A stretch of 64,000 bases of DNA, taken from Aureimonas frigidaquae. GTDB taxonomy: Bacteria; Pseudomonadota; Alphaproteobacteria; Rhizobiales; Rhizobiaceae. The notes under the pieces were generated by a model. It worked only from the letters and a program-made list of their open reading frames with translations, was not told where the DNA came from and ran no database searches. Within the stretch, counting starts at the first letter, position 1; each line of letters starts with the position of its first letter. Location: contig NZ_BBWR01000002.1 in NCBI RefSeq assembly GCF_001463905.1, forward strand, positions 372,001-436,000, given 5' to 3'. The position numbers were made by a program, and so were the translations under genes. Below are positions 30,464 through 40,955 of this stretch, one piece after another.

Positions 30464-31297
30464 TCAAAGCTCCTTGGTGAGCGCATCCAGCGCCTGAAGC
30501 CGCTTCAGCAACTCCGCCATGTCGTCGAGATGGACCATGTTCGGCCCGTCCGACGGCGCATTGTCGGGGTCCTGATGGGTTTCGATGAACAGGCCGGCAA
30601 CGCCAACGGCAACGGCCGCACGCGCCAGCGTCGATACGAAGCGGCGCTCCCCGCCCGAGGCTCCGCCTTGCCCGCCCGGCTGCTGGACCGAATGGGTCGC
30701 ATCGAAGACGACCGGCAAGCCGGTCTCGGCCATGATGGGAAGGGCGCGGAAGTCGGAGACGAGCGTATTGTAGCCGAAGGTCACGCCCCGCTCGGTCAGC
30801 AAAACATTGGGGTTGCCGCTGTCAGTCACCTTGGCCGCGACATTGCGCATGTCCCACGGCGCCAGGAACTGCCCCTTCTTGATGTTGACCACACGCCCCG
30901 TTTCGGCAGCGGCGATCAGAAGATCCGTCTGCCGGCACAGGAATGCGGGAATCTGCAGGACATCGCAGACGGGCGCCACGTCCCGGCATTGTTCCTGCGT
31001 ATGGACATCGGTCAGCACGGGCACGTCGAATGTCCGGGCGATCTCCTCGAAGATCGGCATTGCCGCCGCAAGGCCCATGCCGCGCCGGCCCTTGAGGCTG
31101 GTGCGGTTGGCCTTGTCGAAACTGGCCTTGAAGACGTAGCCCATGCCCAGATCGCTGGTGATGCGCTTCATCCGCTCGGCGATCATCATGGCATGATCCC
31201 GGCTCTCGAGCTGACAAGGCCCGGCGATCAGGGCGAAGGGCAGGTTCTGGCTGAACGTGACCTTGCCGGCCGTAACGGATGCGGGTGCGACGGACAT
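30464..31297 (-). CDS. kdsA: 3-deoxy-8-phosphooctulonate synthase (KDO 8-P synthase)
   Basis: This 277-residue enzyme condenses arabinose 5-phosphate with phosphoenolpyruvate to make KDO 8-phosphate for the lipopolysaccharide inner core. Conserved segments are ALIAGPCQLES near residue 22, KASFDKANRTS, LTDVHT, IPAFLCRQTDLL, NIKKGQFLAPWDM and the C-terminal ETHQDPDNAPSDGPNM. The ATG with an upstream GGAAGG site is used; the longer frame overlaps pyrG. It lies 22 bp after the pyrG stop. The gene appears intact in spite of the copies of its end next door. Confidence 0.97.
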   Translation of the reverse strand: MSVAPASVTAGKVTFSQNLPFALIAGPCQLESRDHAMMIAERMKRITSDLGMGYVFKASFDKANRTSLKGRRGMGLAAAMPIFEEIARTFDVPVLTDVHTQEQCRDVAPVCDVLQIPAFLCRQTDLLIAAAETGRVVNIKKGQFLAPWDMRNVAAKVTDSGNPNVLLTERGVTFGYNTLVSDFRALPIMAETGLPVVFDATHSVQQPGGQGGASGGERRFVSTLARAAVAVGVAGLFIETHQDPDNAPSDGPNMVHLDDMAELLKRLQALDALTKEL

Positions 31298-31319
31298 GAT
31301 GGTGCCTTCCGGCCTTCTG

Positions 31320-33053
<1,734 letters not shown>

Positions 33054-33062
33054 TCACAAGCC

Positions 33063-33656
33063 TTACTGGCCGGTGCCCTGGGAACCCGTTACGGGCTGCG
33101 CCGCGCCCTCGGCGTCCGGCGTCGTGGCAGGTGCAGCGTCGGCCGGCGCATCCGCGCCGGGCGCCGGCTGCTCGACCGGAGGCACGGTCGGCGTTTGCGC
33201 CGCGTTGGGGGCCTCGGGCGCCGGGTTGGCGGGGACGACGGGCTGGTTCGGCTGGGTCGTGCCGAAGGGCACCCCGCCTTCCGGCTCGGCCGGGCTTGCC
33301 GCCGGTGCCGGTGCGGTCTGCGTATCGGGCAGGCCGCCGAGCTGGTCCAGCAGCGACCCGCCTTCCGCCGGCTGGCCGGCCGGCGCGGTCTGTCCGGCCG
33401 GAACCCGGTCGAACACATCCGTCGGCGAGCCGCCATAGCGCGCCAGAATCGCCAGCGCCATGGATGTCGCAAAGAAGCAGGCGGCCAGAATCGCCGTCGT
33501 GCGCGTCAGTGCGTTGGCGGCGCCGCGTGCCGTCATCAGGCCGCCGCCGCCACCACCGCCCATGCCAAGGGCGCCGCCCTCGGAGCGCTGGAGGAGGACG
33601 ACCACCACCAGGGCAAGGACGATCAAGAGATGGATAACGATCAGGACTGTTTGCAT
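33063..33656 (-). CDS. secG: Preprotein translocase subunit SecG with long Pro/Ala tail
   Basis: This 197-residue inner-membrane subunit of the SecYEG channel has two membrane helices (about 2-23 and 54-73) joined by the Gly-rich loop LGMGGGGGGG, which is the SecG signature. From about residue 78 on there is a Pro/Ala/Thr/Gly-rich, probably disordered tail of nearly 120 residues, far longer than the conserved core. Extended tails are known in alphaproteobacterial SecG. It follows tpiA by 112 bp, in the same direction. Confidence 0.93.
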   Translation of the reverse strand: MQTVLIVIHLLIVLALVVVVLLQRSEGGALGMGGGGGGGLMTARGAANALTRTTAILAACFFATSMALAILARYGGSPTDVFDRVPAGQTAPAGQPAEGGSLLDQLGGLPDTQTAPAPAASPAEPEGGVPFGTTQPNQPVVPANPAPEAPNAAQTPTVPPVEQPAPGADAPADAAPATTPDAEGAAQPVTGSQGTGQ

Positions 33657-33727
33657 GGTGCCTTCGGCCTGCGGCTCTCTAACGGTTGCGGCGTCTCTTA
33701 TAGGAGGCTACCGGCAAAGCCAAATGT

Positions 33728-33771
33728 TTTGACGCGGCCCGAAGGCGCATTCGACGCGGCCGGAAGGCTCA
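33728..33771. repeat. 22-bp imperfect tandem repeat at the tpiA 3' end
   Basis: Two adjacent 22-bp copies sharing GACGCGGCC and GAAGGC are placed so that the second contains the tpiA stop codon. It is a small duplication just past a gene end, codirectional with secG. Confidence 0.75.
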
Positions 33772-34527
33772 CACAGCATGGATTGCCGCGCATATCGCCA
33801 TGATATCGGCCGATTTCAAGCTGGCGCCGCCGACCAGCGCGCCGTCGACATCTTCCGCGGCCATGAGCTCGGCGCAATTGCCCGACTTCACCGATCCGCC
33901 ATACAGAAGGCGCATCGCCTGCCCCACCTGCTCCCCGTATCGGCCGACCAGCGCCGTGCGCATGGCGCGGTGTACTTGCGCCACGTCTTCAAGGGTCGGC
34001 GTGCGGCCCGTGCCGATGGCCCAGACGGGCTCATAGGCCACGATCATGTCGGCGCCGGTTGCAGCATCGGGCAGCGAAGCAGCGAGCTGGCGCTCGATGA
34101 CGTCCAGCGCGCGCCCGTCCAGCCGTTCGCTCTCTGTCTCGCCGACGCAGACGATCCGGATGAGCCCAGCCTCAGCAGCCGCCTGCGCCTTGGACCGCAC
34201 CATGGCGTCTGTCTCCCCGAACAGGGTCCGCCGTTCCGAATGGCCAAGGATCACGTAACGCGCCCCGGCATCTGCGAGCATGGCCGCCGAGACCTCTCCC
34301 GTATAGGCGCCGCTCGGCGCGTCGTGGCAAGTCTGCCCACCAATATGGAAGGCGCCGTCGACCGCCGTCACAGCCGCGGCCAGAAGAGTTGCCGGCGGGC
34401 AGATCAGAAGATCCACATGGCTTGCCTGCCCTGCCCGCACGGCATCGCGCATGGCGTGGAGCTCGGACAGGCTTGCCCGGACCCCGTTCATCTTCCAGTT
34501 GCCGGCAACCAGCTTGCGACGCTGCAT
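33769..34527 (-). CDS. tpiA: Triosephosphate isomerase
   Basis: This 252-residue TIM-barrel enzyme interconverts dihydroxyacetone phosphate and glyceraldehyde 3-phosphate. Active-site residues are Lys in GNWKMNG (about 11-15), His in ILGHSERR and Glu in [11 protein letters not shown]. The phosphate loop GGSVK is near the end. It starts with ATG and is divergent from ppiD across 200 bp. A short 22-bp tandem repeat overlaps its stop. Confidence 0.97.
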   Translation of the reverse strand: MQRRKLVAGNWKMNGVRASLSELHAMRDAVRAGQASHVDLLICPPATLLAAAVTAVDGAFHIGGQTCHDAPSGAYTGEVSAAMLADAGARYVILGHSERRTLFGETDAMVRSKAQAAAEAGLIRIVCVGETESERLDGRALDVIERQLAASLPDAATGADMIVAYEPVWAIGTGRTPTLEDVAQVHRAMRTALVGRYGEQVGQAMRLLYGGSVKSGNCAELMAAEDVDGALVGGASLKSADIMAICAAIHAV

Positions 34528-34727
34528 TGGATCGTTTCCTCCCTCGATCTAATCACCACGTGCGTTAAAGACTGCGACCGGCAAAATCAAACGCGCGGCT
34601 TGCGCCGATACGGCACTCCTTTCTATAGAGCCGGTGGGCCTATTGAGCCGGATGGGGTCGGCCCGCACCGGCTGACCGGATACGACGCGGGCGCGCCCCG
34701 CTTAGATGAGCAGGAGAACGTCCCGCG

Positions 34728-36620
34728 ATGATGAACCAGTTGCGCAAGGGTGTCGGCGGTTTCACCGCCAAGCTGCTGCTGGCCCTTCTGGTGCTCAGCT
34801 TCGTCGTGTGGGGTATCGCGGACGGGTTCAACAGCGCCGGCAGTTCCAATGCCGTGGTCACGGCCGGTGGAACCGAGGTAACGACCAACGACTATCAGCA
34901 AGCCTATAACCAGGCCATCAACCGGGTGGCAGCGCAGTTGCAGCGCCGCCCGACGGCCGAGGAACAGGCCGGGCTGAACCTGGAAAGCCAGGTGCTGAGC
35001 CAGCTTGCCAGCGTCGCCGTCCTGGACGAGGAAGCCCGTCGCCTGGGCGTCGGCCTGTCCGATGCCGGCCTGGCGCAGCGGATCGCCGACGAGCCTGCCT
35101 TCAAGGATTCCTCGGGCAATTACTCCGCGGCAACGGCCCGTGCGGTCCTGCAACGCGCGAACCTGACGGAAGAACAATATGCCGCCGAAGAGCGGCGCAT
35201 GTCCCGCCGCGTGCAGCTCATGTCATCGGTAACCGGTGGGCTGGCGCTGCCGAAAGCCTTCGTGGACGCGCTCGGCAACTATAATGGCGAGCGCCGGAGC
35301 ATCTCCTACGTAACCTTGCCGCCGATTCCGGCCGACCAGATCGCCGATCCGGACGCCGCCACGATCGACGCCTTCTACGGGGATGTGTCGGAAGATTACG
35401 CGGTGCCCGAGCTGCGCAGTTTCAGCTATGTGGCCATCGTCCCGTCGGAACTCTTCGACCCCGCGACGATCACCGACGCACAGATCGAGGACGAGTATAA
35501 CGCGAACGTGAACGACTTCACGACGGCCGAGCAGCGTCAGATCCAACAGATCGTCTTCCCGGACCGCGCCGCCGCGGATGCGGCCGCCGCGGAACTGGCG
35601 GGCGGCAAGAGCTTCGACGATGTCGCCGCCGACGCCGGCCGCAGCCAGAGCGATATCGCACTCGGCCTTCGCTCGGCCGACCAGATCCCTGACACGGTCC
35701 TGCGCGATGCCGCCTTTGCGCTGCCGTTGAACCAGCCCAGCGCCGTCGTGGACGGGTTGTTCGGCCCGGCCATTCTGCGCGTGACGGAGATCCGCCCCGC
35801 CAGCGTGCAGCCGCTCGACGCCGTGCGCGAGGATATCCGCCAGCAGCTTGCTGCCGTCCAGGCAAATCAGAAGGCGACGGAGGCCTATACGGCCATTCAG
35901 GAAGCCGTCACCTCGGGCGCGAGCCTGTCGGAGGCAGCGCAGGGCGCCGGCCTGCCGCTCGTCACCATCGACGGCATGGACCAGAAGGGCCGCAACGCGG
36001 ATGGCGTGGAGTTTGCCAATCTCGTCGGCGGCAGCGACCTGATCACCGCAGTCTTTCTGGCGCAGCCCGGCATCGCCCAGGAGCCGGTCAACTTCGCGCA
36101 GGGCTCCTACGCCTTCTTCGACCTGACATCCATCGATGAGGCGCATGAGCGCCCGCTCGACGAAATCCGCGACCGGGTCGTCGCGGACTGGAAATCGGAC
36201 GAGGCGGACCGCCAGCTCGAGGCGCGCGCCAAGGAGCTCGCCGATCGGATCAAGGGCGGGGAGACGCTCGCGGCCATCGCTACGGAGCTCGGCAGCACGG
36301 TTCAGAGCGCCTCGGCGATCACCCGGGCCACCGGTCCGGCGCAGATCGGCCAGCCCGCCACGGTGGCTGCCTTCCAGGGCCCGCAGGGCCATGTCGGCAT
36401 CGCACCGGCCAACACGACCGGAAACTGGATGATCCTGCAGGTCGATGAGGTCGCGCCGCCGGCCGATCCTACCGGCGATGTCCAGCCGCAAATGGTGGAG
36501 CGCATGGCCGATCTGGCCCAGAACGATCTGCTCCAGAGCTTCGTCGGCCTTCTGCAGCGGGAGATCCCCGTCAGCTACAACCAGGGCGCCATCGACGCGG
36601 TGCGCGGAGTGGTTCGGTGA
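34728..36620 (+). CDS. ppiD: Periplasmic folding factor PpiD-like (SurA_N/peptidylprolyl isomerase)
   Basis: This 630-residue, membrane-anchored periplasmic chaperone has a short cytoplasmic start ([15 protein letters not shown]), one membrane helix (about 16-33) and a SurA-like N domain. A parvulin-type domain (about 240-350) and a long C-terminal region follow. The parvulin core is weakly conserved ([17 protein letters not shown]), as in PpiD proteins with little isomerase activity. An AGGAG site precedes the tandem ATGATG. It leads the ppiD-trpD-trpC-moaC-moeA run and overlaps trpD by 4 bp (GTGA). Confidence 0.92.
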   Translation: MMNQLRKGVGGFTAKLLLALLVLSFVVWGIADGFNSAGSSNAVVTAGGTEVTTNDYQQAYNQAINRVAAQLQRRPTAEEQAGLNLESQVLSQLASVAVLDEEARRLGVGLSDAGLAQRIADEPAFKDSSGNYSAATARAVLQRANLTEEQYAAEERRMSRRVQLMSSVTGGLALPKAFVDALGNYNGERRSISYVTLPPIPADQIADPDAATIDAFYGDVSEDYAVPELRSFSYVAIVPSELFDPATITDAQIEDEYNANVNDFTTAEQRQIQQIVFPDRAAADAAAAELAGGKSFDDVAADAGRSQSDIALGLRSADQIPDTVLRDAAFALPLNQPSAVVDGLFGPAILRVTEIRPASVQPLDAVREDIRQQLAAVQANQKATEAYTAIQEAVTSGASLSEAAQGAGLPLVTIDGMDQKGRNADGVEFANLVGGSDLITAVFLAQPGIAQEPVNFAQGSYAFFDLTSIDEAHERPLDEIRDRVVADWKSDEADRQLEARAKELADRIKGGETLAAIATELGSTVQSASAITRATGPAQIGQPATVAAFQGPQGHVGIAPANTTGNWMILQVDEVAPPADPTGDVQPQMVERMADLAQNDLLQSFVGLLQREIPVSYNQGAIDAVRGVVR

Positions 36621-37651
36621 CGACAGGGCTGAAGCCGCTTCTGGCCAAGGTCGCCAATGGCGAGGCCCTGAGCCGGGAGCAAGCCCGTTCGGCCTTCTCC
36701 GTGCTCATGTCGGGCGATGCGACGCCGGCGCAGATCGGCGGCTTCCTCATGGCGCTGCGCGTGCGCGGCGAAACGGTGGACGAGATCGCCGGCGCGGTCG
36801 ATATGCTACGGGCCCATATGGCCCGGGTGGAGGATGTCGATCCGGAGGCCATCGATATCGTGGGCACGGGCGGCGATCATGCCGGCACGCTCAATATCTC
36901 GACCTGCACGGCCTTTGTCGTGGCGGGATGCGGCGTGACGGTGGCCAAGCATGGCAACCGGGCCTTGTCCTCCCGCTCGGGCGCGGCCGATGTGCTGACC
37001 GCCCTCGGCGTCGATGTGGACCTGCCCCCGCAGGCGATCAGCGGCGTGATACGGCAGGCCGGCATCGGCTTCATGTTTGCGCCGACCCATCATTCGGCCA
37101 TGCGCTTCGTCGGGCCCACGCGGGTGGAACTCGGCACCCGCACCATCTTCAACATGCTTGGCCCCCTCGCCAACCCGGCCGGCGTCGGACGCATGCTGCT
37201 CGGCGTCTATGACGGCGCCTGGCTGGAAGCGCTTGCTATGAGCCTTGATGCGCTTGGCGCGCGCAAGGCCTGGGTCGTTCACGGCGAGGGACTGGACGAG
37301 ATCACCCTGTGCGGCCGGACCGACGTCGTCGAGCTCGATGACGGGCGCATCCGCAGCTTCACCATCACCCCGGAAGAGTTCGGCCTGTCACGCTGCACGC
37401 TGGATGCCATCCGTGGCGGCGAGGGCCCGGAAAATGCACAGGCGCTGCGCAAGGTTCTGGACGGCGCTCCCGGCGCGTACCGCGATATCGTTCTTCTGAA
37501 CGCGGGCGCGGCGCTCGTCGTGGCGGGGCGCGTATCCCATATGGCAGATGGCGTGGCCATGGCAGCAGGCGCGATCGACAGCGGTGCCGCGCGTGCCAAG
37601 CTCGACGCGCTGGTCGAGGCGACACGCGACGCCCGGAGGGCATTGGCATGA
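36617..37651 (+). CDS. trpD: Anthranilate phosphoribosyltransferase
   Basis: This 344-residue enzyme joins anthranilate with PRPP in tryptophan synthesis. PRPP-site motifs are [14 protein letters not shown] and [21 protein letters not shown]. It starts with GTG inside the ppiD stop (GTGA) and overlaps trpC by ATGA, so translation is coupled on both sides. Length is standard. Confidence 0.97.
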   Translation: MTTGLKPLLAKVANGEALSREQARSAFSVLMSGDATPAQIGGFLMALRVRGETVDEIAGAVDMLRAHMARVEDVDPEAIDIVGTGGDHAGTLNISTCTAFVVAGCGVTVAKHGNRALSSRSGAADVLTALGVDVDLPPQAISGVIRQAGIGFMFAPTHHSAMRFVGPTRVELGTRTIFNMLGPLANPAGVGRMLLGVYDGAWLEALAMSLDALGARKAWVVHGEGLDEITLCGRTDVVELDDGRIRSFTITPEEFGLSRCTLDAIRGGEGPENAQALRKVLDGAPGAYRDIVLLNAGAALVVAGRVSHMADGVAMAAGAIDSGAARAKLDALVEATRDARRALA

Positions 37652-38460
37652 ACGATATTCTGGCGCAGATCGAAGTCTACAAGCGCGAAGAGATCGCGGC
37701 CGCCAAACAGTCCGTCTCACTCTCCGAGCTGGAGGCACGGGCCCGCGTCCAGTCCGCCCCCCGGGGCTTTGCGGAGGCACTGGCACGGGCTGAGGCCGAT
37801 GGCCGCTTCGGCCTAATCGCCGAAATCAAGAAAGCAAGCCCATCCAAAGGCTTGATCCGCCCCAACTTCGATCCGCCGCTGCTGGCCCGTGCCTACGAGG
37901 CTGGCGGCGCCGCCTGCCTGAGCGTCTTGACGGACGGCCCGAGTTTCCAGGGCTCACCCGCTTTCCTGACAGCCGCGCGCGAGGCGACGCACCTGCCCGC
38001 CCTGCGCAAGGATTTCCTGTTCGACACCTACCAGGTGGCGGAGGCGCGCGCCTGGGGCGCCGATGCGATCCTGATCATCATGGCGAGCGTGGACGATGTC
38101 CTCGCCGCCGAACTGGAAGCGGCGGCAGAAGCCCACGGCATGGATGTGCTGGTCGAGGTTCACGATGCCGTGGAGATGGAGCGCGCCCTGCGGCTGCGCT
38201 CCCGCCTGATCGGGGTGAACAATCGCAACCTGCGGACCTTCCATGTGGATCTGGCCATGACGGAGGCGCTTGCGCCGCTCGTTCCGGCGGACCGGCTCCT
38301 GGTCGGCGAAAGCGGCATCTTCACCCATGATGACTGCCAGCGCATGGCGCGCTGCGGCGTCCATAGCTTCCTGGTGGGCGAAAGCCTGATGCGCCAGGAT
38401 GACGTGACGGCCGCCACGCGCCGTCTGCTCGGCCTGCCGATCCATGAGGACTTGGCATGA
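37648..38460 (+). CDS. trpC: Indole-3-glycerol phosphate synthase
   Basis: This 270-residue TIM-barrel enzyme closes the indole ring in tryptophan synthesis. Catalytic and phosphate-site segments are [14 protein letters not shown] (about 54-67), [22 protein letters not shown] and [10 protein letters not shown]. It is not fused to TrpF. The ATGA overlaps to trpD and moaC show tight coupling. Confidence 0.97.
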   Translation: MNDILAQIEVYKREEIAAAKQSVSLSELEARARVQSAPRGFAEALARAEADGRFGLIAEIKKASPSKGLIRPNFDPPLLARAYEAGGAACLSVLTDGPSFQGSPAFLTAAREATHLPALRKDFLFDTYQVAEARAWGADAILIIMASVDDVLAAELEAAAEAHGMDVLVEVHDAVEMERALRLRSRLIGVNNRNLRTFHVDLAMTEALAPLVPADRLLVGESGIFTHDDCQRMARCGVHSFLVGESLMRQDDVTAATRRLLGLPIHEDLA

Positions 38461-38951
38461 CAGAGGGCGGGCTCACCCATATCGACGCCACCGGCGCGGC
38501 GACGATGGTCGATGTGGGCGACAAGGACATAACGCGCCGCGAGGCGGTCGCCGAAGGCCTGGTGCTGATGCGGGCTGAGACGCTCGCCATGATCGTCGAC
38601 GGTACGGCGGCCAAGGGCGATGTCCTGGCCGTCGCGCGCATTGCGGGCATCATGGGCGCCAAGAAGACGAGCGAGCTGATCCCCCTGTGCCACCCGCTGG
38701 CATTGGACAAGGTGGCCGTGGAGCTTGCTGCCGAGCCCGCGCTGCCGGGCCTGCGCGTTACCGCGCGCGCCAGTGTGCAAGCCCGAACCGGGGTGGAGAT
38801 GGAAGCCCTGACAGCCGTCGCGACAGCGTGCCTGACGGTCTACGACATGGTCAAGGCGGTCGATCGTGACGTATCGATCGGCAACATACGCCTTGTCTCC
38901 AAGACCGGCGGCCGCTCCGGCGACTGGACGGCATCGGCCCCGGCGCCATGA
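38457..38951 (+). CDS. moaC: Cyclic pyranopterin monophosphate synthase MoaC
   Basis: This 164-residue enzyme makes cyclic pyranopterin monophosphate, the first stable intermediate of molybdenum cofactor synthesis. Family segments are MVDVGDK near residue 18, [15 protein letters not shown], and [18 protein letters not shown] with the catalytic Lys. It overlaps trpC and moeA by 4 bp (ATGA) each. Confidence 0.97.
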   Translation: MTEGGLTHIDATGAATMVDVGDKDITRREAVAEGLVLMRAETLAMIVDGTAAKGDVLAVARIAGIMGAKKTSELIPLCHPLALDKVAVELAAEPALPGLRVTARASVQARTGVEMEALTAVATACLTVYDMVKAVDRDVSIGNIRLVSKTGGRSGDWTASAPAP

Positions 38952-40153
38952 GCCTGCTGCCCTTCGAGGCGGCGCAGGCGCTGCTTCTGGAAGCGGTGGG
39001 AACGCTGGCGCGCTCGCAAACCTTAGCCCTGACGCAGGCCTTCGGCCGCGTTCTCTCCCGTTCGGTCGAGGCTTTGCGGACCCACCCGCCCTTCGACGCA
39101 TCGGCGATGGATGGCTATGCCCTGCGCCATGAGGATGCATCCGTCGGCGCAATCCTGGAGGTCATCGGGCAATCGGCAGCCGGCGCCGCCTTCGACGGGA
39201 TCGTCCGGAGGGGCCAGGCCGTTCGCATCTTCACCGGCGCGCCATTGCCCCAAGGGGCAGACACGGTGCTGATCCAGGAGGATGCGACACACGTCGACGG
39301 ACGGCAGGTCCGTGTGGATGCCATGCCGGGACCGCGCCGCCACATTCGCAGCAAGGGCACCGATTTCAGGGCGGGCGATACGCTTCTGGCGGCAGGCGAG
39401 GAACTGACGGCCGGCGCGCTTGCCCTGGCGGCCAGCGGCGGCCATCCGATGGTTGACGTCGTCGACAAGCCGCGCGTCGCCGTTCTGGCCACGGGTGACG
39501 AGCTCGTCCTGCCCGGGGCAGACGTCGGACCGTCGCAGATCATCGCATCCAACCATTTCGGACTTATGGCGCTGATTGAGGCGAATGGCGGAGATCCGGT
39601 GGATCTCGGCATCGCGCCGGATGATCTCGATGCCATAGCCGGGCGTGTCCGGCAGGCCATTGCCGACGGGGCGGATATCGTGGTGACCATTGGCGGCGCC
39701 TCCGTGGGGGACCGGGACCTCGTGGCGCCGGCATTGCAGGCGCTCGGCATCCGGCTCGACTTCTGGAAGGTCGCCATGCGGCCGGGCAAGCCGCTCATGG
39801 CCGGCCGGCTCGACGATCGGCATATTATCGGCCTGCCAGGCAATCCCGCGTCCACCATGGTCGCCGCCACGCTGTTCCTGCGACCGCTCATCCGCCGCCT
39901 GGCGGGCCTGCCGGATGGCACGCAGATGCGGAGCGGCCGGCTCGGCGCGGATGTCGCCGCCGGCGGGGAACGGGCGGAGTTCATGCGCGCCACCTGTCGG
40001 CAGGACGCAACCGGCGCAGTCATCACCGCCCTGCCGCGCCAGGACTCGTCGCTTCTCTCCATCTACGCCGCGGCCGATGTTCTTCTGTTCCGGCCGGTGC
40101 AAGCAGCGGCGGCACAGGCCGGCGAAGCGTGCCTTTACATCCCCCTGGACTGA
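38948..40153 (+). CDS. moeA: Molybdopterin molybdotransferase MoeA
   Basis: This 401-residue enzyme inserts molybdate into adenylated molybdopterin. Motifs are [57 protein letters not shown] and LPGNPAS. The four-domain length is standard. The moaA and mog partners are not in the window. The gene ends 76 bp before lexA, and the gap holds SOS boxes. Confidence 0.97.
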   Translation: MSLLPFEAAQALLLEAVGTLARSQTLALTQAFGRVLSRSVEALRTHPPFDASAMDGYALRHEDASVGAILEVIGQSAAGAAFDGIVRRGQAVRIFTGAPLPQGADTVLIQEDATHVDGRQVRVDAMPGPRRHIRSKGTDFRAGDTLLAAGEELTAGALALAASGGHPMVDVVDKPRVAVLATGDELVLPGADVGPSQIIASNHFGLMALIEANGGDPVDLGIAPDDLDAIAGRVRQAIADGADIVVTIGGASVGDRDLVAPALQALGIRLDFWKVAMRPGKPLMAGRLDDRHIIGLPGNPASTMVAATLFLRPLIRRLAGLPDGTQMRSGRLGADVAAGGERAEFMRATCRQDATGAVITALPRQDSSLLSIYAAADVLLFRPVQAAAAQAGEACLYIPLD

Positions 40154-40166
40154 CAGACGGGTTGCG

Positions 40167-40181
40167 GAACAGAGCTGGAAC
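40167..40181 (+). promoter_or_regulatory. SOS box (LexA site), GAAC-N7-GAAC
   Basis: A perfect match to the direct-repeat LexA site of alphaproteobacteria, 49 bp before the lexA start. It supports autoregulation of lexA. Confidence 0.8.
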
Positions 40182-40191
40182 AGTTAGGTTT

Positions 40192-40206
40192 GTTCTGGTT
40201 TTGTTT
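40192..40206 (+). promoter_or_regulatory. Second, imperfect SOS-like box, GTTC-N7-GTTT
   Basis: This matches the reverse-oriented SOS consensus GTTC-N7-GTTC except for the last base. It is 25 bp after the first box, in a T-rich stretch that probably overlaps the lexA promoter. Confidence 0.5.
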
Positions 40207-40229
40207 TTTCCGATTCCCCGGGGGGCGCC

Positions 40230-40955
40230 GTGCTCACGCGCAAACAGCATGATCTCCTGATCTTTATTCATGAGCGGCTGCAATCGGCTGGCGTCCCGCC
40301 CTCCTTCGACGAAATGAAGGACGCGTTGGATCTGCGTTCCAAGAGCGGCATCCACCGGCTGATCACGGCACTGGAAGAGCGCGGCTTTATCCGCCGCCTG
40401 CCCAACCGTGCCCGCGCGCTGGAAGTCCTCCGCCTGCCGGAATCGGCATCGCGCACGGACAAGACCGGCGCAACGCCATTCCGTCCCAGCGTCGTCAGCA
40501 CCTCCGAGCCTGCCCCGCCCGTCAGTCTGGCGGCGCGCCGGCAGGCCATGGCCGCCGCCGAGGTGGAGGAATCCGGTATCAGCATTCCCGTGATGGGCCG
40601 CATCGCGGCGGGCGTGCCGATCTCCGCGATCCAGAACAACACGCGCAACCTGCTTCTGCCGCCGGACATGATCGGCAGCGGGGAGCATTACGCGCTCGAA
40701 GTATCGGGCGACTCGATGGTCGAGGCCGGGATCCTGGACGGTGATACCGTCGTGATCCGGCGGGTCGAAACGGCGACCCCGGGCGACATCGTCGTGGCGC
40801 TTGTGGACGATGAGGAAGCCACGCTCAAGCGCTTCCGGCGCAAGGGCGATGCCATCGCACTGGAAGCGGCCAACCCCGCCTATGAGACACGGATCTTCAA
40901 TTCCGAGCGCGTCAAGGTGCAGGGGCGTCTGGTGGGCTTGATCCGCCGTTACTGA
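40230..40955 (+). CDS. lexA: SOS repressor LexA
   Basis: This 241-residue repressor of DNA-damage genes is cleaved when RecA is activated. The N-terminal winged helix starts [17 protein letters not shown], and a linker covers about 65-115. The peptidase half carries the cleavage site Ala127-Gly128 (RIAAGVPI), nucleophile Ser162 (GDSMVEAG) and Lys200. The start is GTG with a G-rich site upstream. The last 44 bp overlap the end of comEC, which runs the other way. Confidence 0.97.
   Translation: MLTRKQHDLLIFIHERLQSAGVPPSFDEMKDALDLRSKSGIHRLITALEERGFIRRLPNRARALEVLRLPESASRTDKTGATPFRPSVVSTSEPAPPVSLAARRQAMAAAEVEESGISIPVMGRIAAGVPISAIQNNTRNLLLPPDMIGSGEHYALEVSGDSMVEAGILDGDTVVIRRVETATPGDIVVALVDDEEATLKRFRRKGDAIALEAANPAYETRIFNSERVKVQGRLVGLIRRY

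Larger units (their letters stand above)
29052..30690. repeat. Five-unit tandem array of the GST/kdsA convergent junction, period about 343 bp
   Basis: The 1,327 bp between GST and kdsA hold no gene and are wholly explained by this array. A unit is about 85 bp of GST 3' end, about 37 bp of spacer and about 222 bp of kdsA 3' end. GST stop equivalents end at 29136 (true), 29480, 29823, 30166 and 30430. The kdsA stop equivalents begin at 29176, 29520, 29863, 30206 and 30464 (true). Steps are 344, 343, 343 and about 260 bp; the short step is an internal deletion of about 85 bp in the fourth kdsA copy. The outermost halves are the live genes. Confidence 0.93.

Noticed and set aside
29052-30690. 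CRISPR-like or mobile-element interpretation of the repeats
   Set aside because: Units are about 343 bp of gene-end sequence without spacers, terminal inverted repeats, transposase or cas genes; the same logic with unrelated sequence occurs at two other loci.
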